This document shows positions 24,677-32,523 of a stretch of 35,179 nt of DNA, in pieces. The stretch lies in NCBI GenBank assembly GCA_947630335.1, contig CANRHE010000012.1:1-35179 (forward strand), given 5' to 3'. The notes beneath the pieces are model-generated. The model worked only from the letters and a program-made list of their open reading frames with translations, was not told the DNA's origin and did no database searches. Position numbers and translations under genes: made by a program. Each line of letters starts with the position of its first letter. Within the stretch, counting starts at the first letter, position 1. The stretch comes from an uncultured Sphingobacterium sp. Lineage in GTDB: Bacteria > Bacteroidota > Bacteroidia > Sphingobacteriales > Sphingobacteriaceae.

Positions 24677-25207
24677 TTAAAACTTCAATTTCTTAATTAA
24701 ATCCCACATTACGATTCCCATTGTAACAGATACATTAAAAGAATGCTTGGTCCCAAACTGCGGAACTTCAATACACCCATCTACCATATCCATAACATCT
24801 TCATCAACACCATGCACTTCATTCCCAAAAACCAATGCATATCTATCCGTTTTATCTACTGCAAAGTCATTCAGAAATGTCGACCCTTCAGCTTGTTCGA
24901 CAGCATACACCTTATATCCTTCATTCTTCAATATATGGATAGCCTCTTTTGTCTCCTTTATGGACTGCCAATCAACAGATTGAGTCGCCCCCAATGCAGT
25001 TTTTTCAATTTCACGATGAGGTGGTGTCGCTGTAATACCGCACAAAAATATTTTTTCTATACCGAAGCCATCACCAGTTCTAAATGCGGATCCTACATTA
25101 TGCATACTTCTGACGTTATCTAATACCAATACAAGAGGTGTTTTGTTTTGAGCTTTAAATGAATCGACATCAATACGATTCAATTGATCCATGGATAATT
25201 TTTGCAT
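24677..25207 (-). CDS. SpoU/TrmH-family RNA 2'-O-ribose methyltransferase
   Basis: A 176-residue SPOUT methyltransferase using S-adenosylmethionine. The three SpoU motifs are present: motif 1 [20 protein letters not shown], motif 2 [12 protein letters not shown], motif 3 [18 protein letters not shown]. There is no N-terminal L30e-like substrate domain as in RlmB, so it is a minimal catalytic type, closer to TrmH (tRNA G18) or TrmL; the RNA target cannot be assigned. The opening MQKLSMDQL matches how I remember Bacteroidota homologues starting. It is divergent from rpsT. Confidence 0.9.
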   Translation of the reverse strand: MQKLSMDQLNRIDVDSFKAQNKTPLVLVLDNVRSMHNVGSAFRTGDGFGIEKIFLCGITATPPHREIEKTALGATQSVDWQSIKETKEAIHILKNEGYKVYAVEQAEGSTFLNDFAVDKTDRYALVFGNEVHGVDEDVMDMVDGCIEVPQFGTKHSFNVSVTMGIVMWDLIKKLKF

Positions 25208-25317
25208 TCACAAAATTAAAGATTAAATGTAAAAAAGAAAATCATACAATTTTTATTACATTTGCATCAGTAAGAACTGACAAAATGAATTGTTTTAAAT
25301 AATTATTCAAATAAGAT

Positions 25318-25348
25318 TTTGAATATTAAATAAAACTAATTATTTTTG
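25318..25348 (+). promoter_or_regulatory. Promoter of rpsT
   Basis: The -33 box TTTG (25318-25321), a 19-base spacer, and the -7 box TATTTTTG (25341-25348) match the Bacteroidota consensus TTTG-N19-TAnnTTTG without error. The transcript would start near 25355, about 40 bases before the rpsT ATG. A second -7-like TACATTTG at 25257-25264 may be a weaker upstream promoter. Confidence 0.8.
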
Positions 25349-25395
25349 CAGTCCGAATTTAGTATAAAAAATAATAAAATATATAGCTAAGAGAA

Positions 25396-25650
25396 ATGGC
25401 AAATCATAAATCAGCGATTAAAAGAATTAGAGCTAACGCTGCGAAGCGTTTAAGAAACCGTTACCAAGCAAAAACTACTCGTAACGCAATTAAAAAATTA
25501 CGTAACACTACAGATGCTACAGAAGCAAAAGCATTATTGCCACGTGTTGTGTCTATGCTAGATCGTTTAGCTAAGAAAAACGTTATTCACAAGAAAAAAG
25601 CATCTAACAACAAATCTAAATTGACTAAATTAGTTAATAAATTAGGTTAA
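25396..25650 (+). CDS. rpsT: 30S ribosomal protein S20
   Basis: An 84-residue, very basic protein that binds the 5' domain and helix 44 of 16S rRNA. The start [21 protein letters not shown] and the pattern of three long helices rich in Lys and Arg are diagnostic. It is monocistronic between its own promoter and a terminator. The codons are more biased (GCT, CGT, AAC, GTT) than in neighbouring genes, as expected for a highly expressed gene. Confidence 0.97.
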   Translation: MANHKSAIKRIRANAAKRLRNRYQAKTTRNAIKKLRNTTDATEAKALLPRVVSMLDRLAKKNVIHKKKASNNKSKLTKLVNKLG

Positions 25651-25678
25651 TTAGCGTAATTTTCTTACAAAATATAAT

Positions 25679-25704
25679 GGGATACTAAATAGTATCCCTT
25701 TTTA
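25679..25704. terminator. Terminator after rpsT, between converging genes
   Basis: GGGATACT (25679-25686) pairs with AGTATCCC (25691-25698) across a 4-base loop, followed by TTTTTATTTT. It mainly serves rpsT; it also lies 16 bases past the end of the minus-strand DUF1080 gene. Confidence 0.85.
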
Positions 25705-25719
25705 TTTTGAACTACACTA

Positions 25720-26580
25720 CTACTTCTTCATGACTACTTCATTAATTATAGAATTCAAAATTGCAGGTTGATTTTTATACTTTTCTAAATCATACAATTC
25801 GACTTTTCTAAAATCTATTGGATGACTCTCCGACTGAAGATATATATACCCAGAAGTGAGTCGTTCACCATCCTTTTTTTGCTTCGGATCATAATTGCTC
25901 ACATTACCACCACCAATCTGAGTTTTAGAATACTCCAATACAACATCACCATCCATTACATGTCGTATAACCGAATCTCCTAAAACCACAAAATCAGCGG
26001 TAACCCATTCATCACCATGGTAAGTTTTAGAAGTAGAACTCACACAATGTGGTGTGAACAACTCATCTTTATAGAATACATTAGTACCTGGAGTACACAA
26101 ATTAGAAGTTGTGCGTATAGATTCAGGATTAGTATCCCCACCCAACATCTGACCTTCTATAGAAATAGGGAAGTCTTGATCTCTCAACATAGTCTCCGGT
26201 GATTGACCATGTAACATTGCGCCACTATTACGCCATGCCCAACCCTCACCACCTTTAGCCTGATCACCCACAAAACGATACTCCACGCGTAAGATATAAT
26301 AACCAAAAGGCTTATTATAAGCTAAGTGACCGTATTGTTGGTTAAAATCATCATATCCATCATACCTCACTTTCAATAAACCATCCTCAACACGGAAGGT
26401 ATTAGCATAATTATCACCAACTTCATGAAGTCTAATTTTTGGCGTCCATTCGTTGATATTTTTCCCATTAAAGAGTTGAATAGGTTTAGGAACATTAACA
26501 GTTGAATCTGATTTTTTAATTCCACATGATACTAGTGTACTACTAGCCAATAATAAAAGTAAGGTTGATTTAAAATTCAT
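25720..26580 (-). CDS. DUF1080-domain lipoprotein (3-keto-disaccharide hydrolase-like)
   Basis: A 286-residue lipoprotein with a signal ending in lipobox LVSC (Cys20). The mature part is one DUF1080 domain with a concanavalin-like beta-sandwich: IQLFNGKNINEWTPK at the start, GHLAYNKPFGYYILRVEYRF, GWAWRNSGAMLHGQSPE, FPISIEGQMLGG, GYIYLQSESHPIDFRKVEL at the end. Family members act on 3-keto-glycosides or bind glycans; the exact substrate is not known. It lies 9 bases after the AraC-type regulator gene, so the two form an operon, suggesting that the regulator controls use of the same sugar compound. Confidence 0.9.
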   Translation of the reverse strand: MNFKSTLLLLLASSTLVSCGIKKSDSTVNVPKPIQLFNGKNINEWTPKIRLHEVGDNYANTFRVEDGLLKVRYDGYDDFNQQYGHLAYNKPFGYYILRVEYRFVGDQAKGGEGWAWRNSGAMLHGQSPETMLRDQDFPISIEGQMLGGDTNPESIRTTSNLCTPGTNVFYKDELFTPHCVSSTSKTYHGDEWVTADFVVLGDSVIRHVMDGDVVLEYSKTQIGGGNVSNYDPKQKKDGERLTSGYIYLQSESHPIDFRKVELYDLEKYKNQPAILNSIINEVVMKK

Positions 26581-26589
26581 TTGTAACGG

Positions 26590-27402
26590 TTATAATAAAG
26601 TATTTTTATGCTTTACATAATCGCTTGGTCGTACTCCAATGACTTTATTGAATGTATTACTAAAAGTTGGTAAACTACTATACCCTACTTTCAATGCTAC
26701 TTCATTTACACTCAACTTCTCATCTAATAGTAGCTTTAAGGCAGTCAACATTCTTAATATAGTATAGTACTGTATGAAAGACATATTCAATTCCTTCTGA
26801 AATAATCTCGCTAGTGTACGTTCACTCACATCAAACTTCTGCGCCAAGCTCTTAAAGTTAACACTTTCAGAGATATTATCCTCTAAAAAACTAACTATTC
26901 CTTTCAGCTTAGGGTGTTGTGGGTAAGGTAACGCCAACGGCAACTCTGAATGTGATAACTCTGGCAAGATTAATTTAAAAGCTTTAGCAATTGAGTATTT
27001 AGGCTCCTCCGAAGGAAAAATATTTCCATTCCAACGATTGGTAAACATTATTAACTCAATCAGTAGGTCATTAACAGGATATATATTAATCTTATTAAAA
27101 AAATCAGTATCAGTACTATAAGTAGGAAAGTACAGGTTCCGCATAACGACATGAGACGAACTAGGATGTATACTGTGTTTTACGCCAGAAGGAATCCATA
27201 TATAATGACGTGCTGGCAGAAAATATGACTTTGAAGCAGTCTTTAGAAATACAACACCTCCTTCAGTATACAAAAACTGCCCCTTTCTATGAACATGCTC
27301 TCCAATATAGCTATCTCCCATCAAAGCATGATGGCAATAAATACTATCCTCAAATGCATCGACCTCCGTCACATAGAACTTATTCACATACTCTTTTTCC
27401 AT
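26590..27402 (-). CDS. AraC-family transcriptional regulator with cupin sensor domain
   Basis: A 270-residue regulator. The N-terminal half looks like a cupin (HVHRKGQFLYTEGGVVFLK, then RHYIWIPSGVKHSIHP), which in this family binds small ligands. The C-terminal 100 residues hold two helix-turn-helix motifs: FKSLAQKFDVSERTLARLFQ and VNEVALKVGYSSLPTFSNTF, followed by GVRPSDYV. It is upstream of and probably co-transcribed with the DUF1080 lipoprotein gene and is divergent from the CoA-transferase gene. The ligand is unknown. Confidence 0.92.
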   Translation of the reverse strand: MEKEYVNKFYVTEVDAFEDSIYCHHALMGDSYIGEHVHRKGQFLYTEGGVVFLKTASKSYFLPARHYIWIPSGVKHSIHPSSSHVVMRNLYFPTYSTDTDFFNKINIYPVNDLLIELIMFTNRWNGNIFPSEEPKYSIAKAFKLILPELSHSELPLALPYPQHPKLKGIVSFLEDNISESVNFKSLAQKFDVSERTLARLFQKELNMSFIQYYTILRMLTALKLLLDEKLSVNEVALKVGYSSLPTFSNTFNKVIGVRPSDYVKHKNTLL

Positions 27403-27714
27403 TATGTAATTTTATTTTATACAAATTTCCTTGTTTTTTTTAATAAATACAAAATAAATAAGCGCTCACTTACTTCTTTTAATACAAAACAACAAATCAA
27501 TTTGAACCAGAATCCTACCAATTATTGATAGTCAATAATTAAATAATGGCAATATGGAATAACACAAAACAAAAAAAGTAAATTTAGCTTTATACAAGGG
27601 GTAAAATACCTTAACAAATAATATACTGACTATATTGGATAAATTATATATTATATTTATCATTAATATTGCATTCACGGGTATATTATAGAATAATACA
27701 AATATTTTGTACAT
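27403..27714. other. Intergenic region between araC-type gene and CoA-transferase gene
   Basis: A 312-base AT-rich divergent region with no credible gene. It contains two inverted repeats: AATTATTGA/TCAATAATT (27520-27528 with 27532-27540) and TACAAA/TTTGTA (27697-27702 with 27706-27711), the second ending 3 bases before the CoA-transferase ATG. I see no clear TTTG-N19-TAnnTTTG promoter; one or both repeats could be operators. Confidence 0.5.
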
Positions 27715-29205
27715 ATGGATTTAGAAAGAATTCGTTTAGCATCCCTTAGAGATAAGGTAATGACTGCACAAGAAGCTGCAGAGTTAATCCAAGATGGAAT
27801 GGTCGTTGGGTCGAGTGGATTTACTAAAGCAGGTGATAGTAAAGCAGTACTACCTGCCTTAGCGGAAAGAGCAAAAAAAGAAAAAGTAAAAATAACTCTG
27901 ATGACGGGAGCGTCATTGGGGCATGATACAGATGGAAAATTAGCAGAAGCAGGTGCACTTAGCAAACGTATGCCGTTTCAAGTTGATAAGGTACTACGCA
28001 ATAAAATCAACAATGGAGAAGTACTTTTCATTGATCAGCATTTAAGCGAATCAGCTGAGCTACTACACAACAAAAATTTACCTCCAGTAGATATTGCTGT
28101 AATTGAAGTAGCTTACATTGATAAAGATGGTAGTATAGTCCCTACCACATCTGTTGGTAACTCCGTTACTTTCGCAGATTTGGCACAACAGGTTATATTA
28201 GAAGTGAATACGTCAGTTCCAGAGTCTGTATACGGTATTCATGATATTTATCAAGCTGAAGATTACCCTCATCGTAATGTGATTCCAATTGTAGCTCCTT
28301 GGAATAAAATTGGAAGAAAAACTATTCCTCTTGATCCCAATAAAGTTGTAGGAATTGTATTTACAGACATTAAAGATAGCCCTGCTGATATTGCACCCCC
28401 AGATCCTAAAACAACAGCTATAGCATCGCATATTCTTAAATTCTTCGAAAATGAAGTACGATTAGGACATCTGACGGATAGATTATTACCCTTACAAGCG
28501 GGTATAGGTAAAGTTGCTAATGCGGTATTAACAGGTTTCAAAGATAGTAATTTCTACGACCTGACTATGTTCTCAGAGGTTCTACAAGATAGTACTTTTG
28601 ATCTCATTGATTCAGGTAAATTAAGCTTTGCATCTGCATCTTCGGTTACGGTATCCGAAGAATGTTATAATCGCGTATTTGACAACTTATCTAAATACCG
28701 TGATAAATTTGTTTTGCGCCCTCAGAATATATCTAATACGCCAGGCCTTATTAGACGTCTAGGTATTATTGCTATTAATACCGCAATAGAATTTGACATC
28801 TATGGCAACGTTAATAGCACTCATATTACCGGAACCAAAATTATGAATGGTATAGGTGGATCAGGAGACTTTGCTCGTAATGCATACCTAAGTATTTTTG
28901 TGACACAGGCAGCGTCAAAAGGAGATACGATATCACACGTACTTCCAATGGTATCTCATGTAGACCATACGGAGCATGATGTTGATATACTTGTTACCGA
29001 TATAGGACTTGCAGACTTACGCGGATTAGCACCTCGCGAACGTGCACAACAAATTATTAACAACTGTGTACATCCAGACTTTAGAGAAGAGTTACAATCT
29101 TATTTCGATAGAGCCTGTGAAAGAGGTGGACATACTCCTCACTTACTAGAAGAAGCTTTCGATTGGCACATACGTCTAAACGAAACAGGATCAATGAAAA
29201 AATAA
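27715..29205 (+). CDS. Succinyl-CoA:acetate CoA-transferase / acetyl-CoA hydrolase family
   Basis: A 496-residue class I CoA-transferase related to AarC of Acetobacter, Cat1 of Clostridium and yeast Ach1. It would exchange CoA between succinyl-CoA and acetate (or acetyl-CoA and succinate). Motifs: MVVGSSGFTKAGD near the N-terminus, TGASLGHDTDG, LTMFSEVLQDSTF with the catalytic glutamate (Glu288), NGIGGSGDFARNA (oxyanion and CoA site), and GLADLRGLAPRERA with HPDFREEL near the end. With sucD in the same window it points to succinyl-CoA/acetate handling around the TCA cycle. Monocistronic, with a strong terminator. Confidence 0.92.
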   Translation: MDLERIRLASLRDKVMTAQEAAELIQDGMVVGSSGFTKAGDSKAVLPALAERAKKEKVKITLMTGASLGHDTDGKLAEAGALSKRMPFQVDKVLRNKINNGEVLFIDQHLSESAELLHNKNLPPVDIAVIEVAYIDKDGSIVPTTSVGNSVTFADLAQQVILEVNTSVPESVYGIHDIYQAEDYPHRNVIPIVAPWNKIGRKTIPLDPNKVVGIVFTDIKDSPADIAPPDPKTTAIASHILKFFENEVRLGHLTDRLLPLQAGIGKVANAVLTGFKDSNFYDLTMFSEVLQDSTFDLIDSGKLSFASASSVTVSEECYNRVFDNLSKYRDKFVLRPQNISNTPGLIRRLGIIAINTAIEFDIYGNVNSTHITGTKIMNGIGGSGDFARNAYLSIFVTQAASKGDTISHVLPMVSHVDHTEHDVDILVTDIGLADLRGLAPRERAQQIINNCVHPDFREELQSYFDRACERGGHTPHLLEEAFDWHIRLNETGSMKK

Positions 29206-29220
29206 TATTTAGATATATTA

Positions 29221-29253
29221 AAAAAGGTTGTACTGTTGTACAACCTTTTTTTT
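29221..29253 (+). terminator. Terminator after the CoA-transferase gene
   Basis: A 13-bp perfect stem (29221-29233 with 29238-29250), 4-base loop, then TTT. The A-run on the left lets it act for the converging aroK transcript too. Confidence 0.88.
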
Positions 29254-29280
29254 ATTTAAGCAAAAGTCAACTAGACAAAA

Positions 29281-29793
29281 TTAACAGGTAGTCTTTATCA
29301 AATCTACAATATCTGTCAACGAGGTATTAATCTGCTCCACTTTAATATGAGAGCGATCATAATATACACCGCGTTCGGATAATTTATTTTCAATAAATAA
29401 TAATAGATCATCACCTGACATACCTTGTAAGACCGGTCGCTTGGAGACATCAGACTGACTCAATCTCGACCACAAAGACTTAGGCGTATGATACAAATAT
29501 ACCACTAAGCCATTCTCACACATCCAATGCATATTATCAAAATAACAAGGAGTCCCCCCCCCTGTAGATATTATTCCAATTCTACCTTGCTGTTTTTTTA
29601 AAAATTCATTCTCAAGTTGTCGAAAACTATCCTCACCATAGGCTTTAAAATAGTCAGGTATACTCATACCAATATGTTCTACAATCTCATGATCCAGGTC
29701 AATAAATGGTACTCCTAATGCAGAAGCAATCTTCTTGCCCCAGGTCGTCTTACCACTGCCCATGAACCCTACAATAAAAACTGGCCTATTCAT
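29281..29793 (-). CDS. aroK: Shikimate kinase
   Basis: A 170-residue NMP-kinase-fold enzyme phosphorylating shikimate at O3 in the chorismate pathway. Walker A is GFMGSGKTT (Lys15); FIDLDHEI provides the shikimate-binding and metal aspartates (Asp32, Asp34); FRQLENEFL carries the substrate arginine; ISTGGGTP is the Gly-rich loop; KRPVL lies in the lid. Complete and of normal length. It starts 1 base after the stop of the DoxX-like gene, so it is translated from the same transcript. Confidence 0.95.
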   Translation of the reverse strand: MNRPVFIVGFMGSGKTTWGKKIASALGVPFIDLDHEIVEHIGMSIPDYFKAYGEDSFRQLENEFLKKQQGRIGIISTGGGTPCYFDNMHWMCENGLVVYLYHTPKSLWSRLSQSDVSKRPVLQGMSGDDLLLFIENKLSERGVYYDRSHIKVEQINTSLTDIVDLIKTTC

Positions 29794-29794
29794 A

Positions 29795-31000
29795 TTATTG
29801 AGATAAATAGTTTTTTATCAACTCCTCCTTACTAGGAAAAGAAACCTTAGACCACTTATTAATTACTTTACCATTTTGTAATAGCATAACACCGGGATTA
29901 GATCGTACCATACTCTTGAGAGGCACAGCATCAACATAGAATGTTTCTAATACCAAATCTAATTGATCGCTGACATATTTTGCTTCATCTGCAGAACTTG
30001 CTGTTAATAGTACCGCACGTATATGATTATCTGAAGATATATCACGTATCGTTTGATTAATTCTATCCAATGCCAAAAGATCAACAGCATTCATCTTATT
30101 CAAATCTACACTCGTCACAATAAAATTATAATAAGGATTAGTTATTATCTCCGTTGTTAGATCATTTCCATCCATATCAGAAATAATCAAATCAGGTATA
30201 GGCAGCTGATATCCTTTCTTAATCAATTTAGATTCAGGTTCTCCTTGAATCTCCCAATTATCATCCTCCCAAATCTTCTGCTCCAAATATTCTTTATCGG
30301 TGACACGCTTAGTTTCTCCTGTTTCCTTATGCTTCATGGCATAGATAATTTCGAATTCATCCAACGCGACTCCTTCTGGTACTTCCATTAATTCAGGAAT
30401 ATTATTACCAATTTTATAGGGAAGAAAATCTATAACAGGTAGGAATACCATCGTATAAATACCAAATGCAAATGAAAATACAACCGCAAAGAATGTTAAC
30501 AAATTATTAGTAAAAGAACTCTTAAATAGTGGTTTTATCTTACCTCTTTTGGTAAAAATTACTAGTATAAAAAACAATAAAAAAAGATCTTTAATAAATG
30601 ATTCCCAAGGTGTTAATGGTATAGCATCACCAAAACAGCCACACGAACTGACTACCTCAAAAAAAGCAGAATAGAAAGTCAAAAAAGTAAAGAAGATAAT
30701 GAGCAATAATAATCCCCATGCTACTTTACGCCCAGCTATACCTAGAAGTAATAAAACACCAAAAATAATCTCTAATGCACAAATAAATATAGCGATGTAA
30801 GTACTGAAATCGTTCAAAAAGTTGGTATGAAAAACAAGAAAATATTCCTGAAGTTTATAACCAAAACCCATAGGGTCATTAGCCTTTATCAAACCAGAGA
30901 ATATGAACAGGAAACCGACTAGAATTCTAGAAATCCATAGCAAAAAATCAATCTTATCATCTTCTTTCCGAGTAGCAGAGTAATGCGTAGTAACTGTCAT
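29795..31000 (-). CDS. DoxX/MauE-like membrane protein fused to a thioredoxin-like domain (BT_3928 family)
   Basis: A 401-residue membrane protein. Residues about 18-190 hold several membrane segments (WISRILVGFLFIFSGLIKAND start, as in DoxX) and SSCGCFGDAIPLTPW in a loop, a cysteine motif typical of MauE-like subunits that handle disulfide exchange. A further membrane segment at about 165-195 leads to a soluble domain (about 200-401) that looks thioredoxin-like at its end (GVMLLQNGKVINKW), but with no cysteine at the expected CxxC position (NFIVTSVDLNKMN). The soluble part is probably periplasmic. Upstream of aroK with a 1-base gap. Function is unproven. Confidence 0.82.
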   Translation of the reverse strand: MTVTTHYSATRKEDDKIDFLLWISRILVGFLFIFSGLIKANDPMGFGYKLQEYFLVFHTNFLNDFSTYIAIFICALEIIFGVLLLLGIAGRKVAWGLLLLIIFFTFLTFYSAFFEVVSSCGCFGDAIPLTPWESFIKDLFLLFFILVIFTKRGKIKPLFKSSFTNNLLTFFAVVFSFAFGIYTMVFLPVIDFLPYKIGNNIPELMEVPEGVALDEFEIIYAMKHKETGETKRVTDKEYLEQKIWEDDNWEIQGEPESKLIKKGYQLPIPDLIISDMDGNDLTTEIITNPYYNFIVTSVDLNKMNAVDLLALDRINQTIRDISSDNHIRAVLLTASSADEAKYVSDQLDLVLETFYVDAVPLKSMVRSNPGVMLLQNGKVINKWSKVSFPSKEELIKNYLSQ

Positions 31001-31078
31001 TCAATATATATTTAACAATAAAACTTAATTTATTAAGCATTTCAATATAACAATAATTATTATCAGAAATGCTCAACA

Positions 31079-31106
31079 CAAATATAAACACAAATACATA
31101 AAGCAA
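31079..31106 (-). promoter_or_regulatory. Putative promoter of the DoxX-like / aroK operon
   Basis: On the minus strand TTG (31106-31104), a 17-base spacer and TATATTTG (31086-31079), an exact -7 match. The implied leader of about 70 bases contains an inverted repeat AGCATTTC/GAAATGCT (31073-31066 with 31043-31036). Confidence 0.45.
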
Positions 31107-31283
31107 GTTGTCAAGATAACGTAGCTTTTCAAGTTTTATAAAGAAAACAATCAAAAAAAAACTAATTTAGTTCTAATTGTTACATTAAATAGAAATATTT
31201 ACACTATTCTCTTAACAGAAATGAATAATAATCATTCATCCATACGATGAGAAAAATCATTTGGCTTATACAAATCGAATGAA

Positions 31284-32123
31284 ATGGGTAACAAAAAATT
31301 GAATAATAAACTTTTAGAATCAAACATGCTACCAAGTAATCCAGAAATAAGAGAGGTGAATATCATTAGGTATATACAACCTTTCAGAGAGGGAGGCTCT
31401 CTTCCAGGTCTTGTTGATGCCGATGACGGGTTTAGTTACGTCATAAAATTTCGTGGAGCTGGACAAGGGAAAAAGGCCTTAGTCGCCGAATTAATTGGAG
31501 CCGAGCTCTCTAGAGTATTGGATTTACGTATGCCCGAATTGGTGTTTGCTGAGTTAGATGAATCATTCGCTCGATTAGAACCAGATGAAGAAATTCAAGA
31601 TTTACTTAAGTTTTCTGTAGGAAAGAATCTTGGTGTTCATTTTTTAAATGGAGCGATTACATTCGATGCCAATGTGGATAAAATTAATGAAGACGAAGCT
31701 TCCAAAATAGTGTGGTTAGATGCTTTTTTGATGAATGTTGATAGAACTGCACGAAATACAAATATGCTCATATGGCATAAAGAATTATGGTTAATTGATC
31801 ATGGTGCTTCTTTATACTTCCATCACTCCTGGAATAATTGGGAAGAACAATCTATAAAACCATTTGTCCAAATTAAAGACCATGTTCTGCTACACAATGC
31901 TTCCAAAGTGAGAAACATAGACGAACAATATAAATCCAAATTTACTCCAGATATTATTCGCCAAATACTAAATCTTATACCTGATGAATGGCTCGAAGAA
32001 GAAGGTCGCGAATTAACACCCCAAGAAGTAAGAGATGTTTACTATGACTTTCTAACTAATCGTTTAAAAAATTCTGAACTATTTATAAATCAAATTGAAA
32101 ATGAGCGAAAGAACAGTATATGA
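31284..32123 (+). CDS. HipA-like kinase family protein (HipA_2 type)
   Basis: A 279-residue predicted protein kinase-like enzyme. NIIRYIQPFREGGSLPGLV opens the conserved part; FSYVIKFRGAGQGKKALVAE has the putative ATP lysine (Lys55) and glycine-rich turn; WLDAFLMNVDRTARNTNML gives a catalytic Asp153 and metal-binding Asn158 in a HipA-like pattern; WLIDHGASLYFHH gives the DFG-like Asp172-His-Gly. It is much shorter than HipA (about 440 residues) and has no HipB-type DNA-binding partner nearby. Instead the next gene encodes a DUF3037 protein, overlapping by 23 bases; the pairing is, as I recall, recurrent in bacteria. A second possible start is Met15 (31326), closer to the conserved part. Target and biological role are unknown. 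Confidence 0.82.
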   Translation: MGNKKLNNKLLESNMLPSNPEIREVNIIRYIQPFREGGSLPGLVDADDGFSYVIKFRGAGQGKKALVAELIGAELSRVLDLRMPELVFAELDESFARLEPDEEIQDLLKFSVGKNLGVHFLNGAITFDANVDKINEDEASKIVWLDAFLMNVDRTARNTNMLIWHKELWLIDHGASLYFHHSWNNWEEQSIKPFVQIKDHVLLHNASKVRNIDEQYKSKFTPDIIRQILNLIPDEWLEEEGRELTPQEVRDVYYDFLTNRLKNSELFINQIENERKNSI

Positions 32124-32484
32124 ATATGCTATAGTTAGATTTGTTCCGAATGTAGAAAGAGGTGAGTTTATTAACGTAGGAGTAGCATTATATTGTAGAA
32201 AACAACGTTATGCTTCATTACAATTTGCACTGAATGAAACAAAATTAAAAGCTCTATTTGATACAGTAGATATTGAATTACTAAGGAATCACTTGTTATC
32301 ATTTCAAAGAATATGTGCTGGTGACAAAAAAGCTGGTCGCATAGCTGTACTTGACCAGACAGAACGTTTCAGATGGCTAACTGCTAATCGAAGCACGATC
32401 ATACAGTGCTCTCCTACTCATATTGGCATGTGTATCAGCGCACAAGAAACTCATGATGAACTTTATAAAAAATTAATCCTATAA
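32101..32484 (+). CDS. DUF3037 family protein, partner of the HipA-like kinase
   Basis: A 127-residue protein of the DUF3037 family: YEYAIVRFVPNVERGEFINVGV is the hallmark N-terminus, then ALYCRKQRYASLQF and a region with RFRWLTANRSTIIQCSPTH. No catalytic motif stands out. The ATG at 32101 lies inside the end of the kinase gene (23-base overlap), so translation is probably coupled. It could be a substrate, regulator or neutraliser of the kinase; none of these is shown by sequence. A -7 box for the next gene follows, so the pair may form its own unit. Confidence 0.83.
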   Translation: MSERTVYEYAIVRFVPNVERGEFINVGVALYCRKQRYASLQFALNETKLKALFDTVDIELLRNHLLSFQRICAGDKKAGRIAVLDQTERFRWLTANRSTIIQCSPTHIGMCISAQETHDELYKKLIL

Positions 32485-32502
32485 AATAGGTGGAATTTAA
32501 AG

Positions 32503-32510
32503 TACTTTTG
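32503..32510 (+). promoter_or_regulatory. Putative -7 box for cysE
   Basis: TACTTTTG matches TAnnTTTG. A transcript starting about 7 bases later would begin beyond the ATG at 32515, favouring the ATG at 32524 as the cysE start. No clear -33 box is seen. Confidence 0.4.
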
Positions 32511-32523
32511 TTTTATGCAAATA

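Noticed and set aside
24743..25123. Two open frames antisense to the SpoU methyltransferase gene
   Set aside because: Both overlap a gene with all three SpoU motifs and look like reverse-frame translations of it.
32095..32100. TTG start for the DUF3037 gene two codons upstream
   Set aside because: The ATG at 32101 is better and gives the family start.
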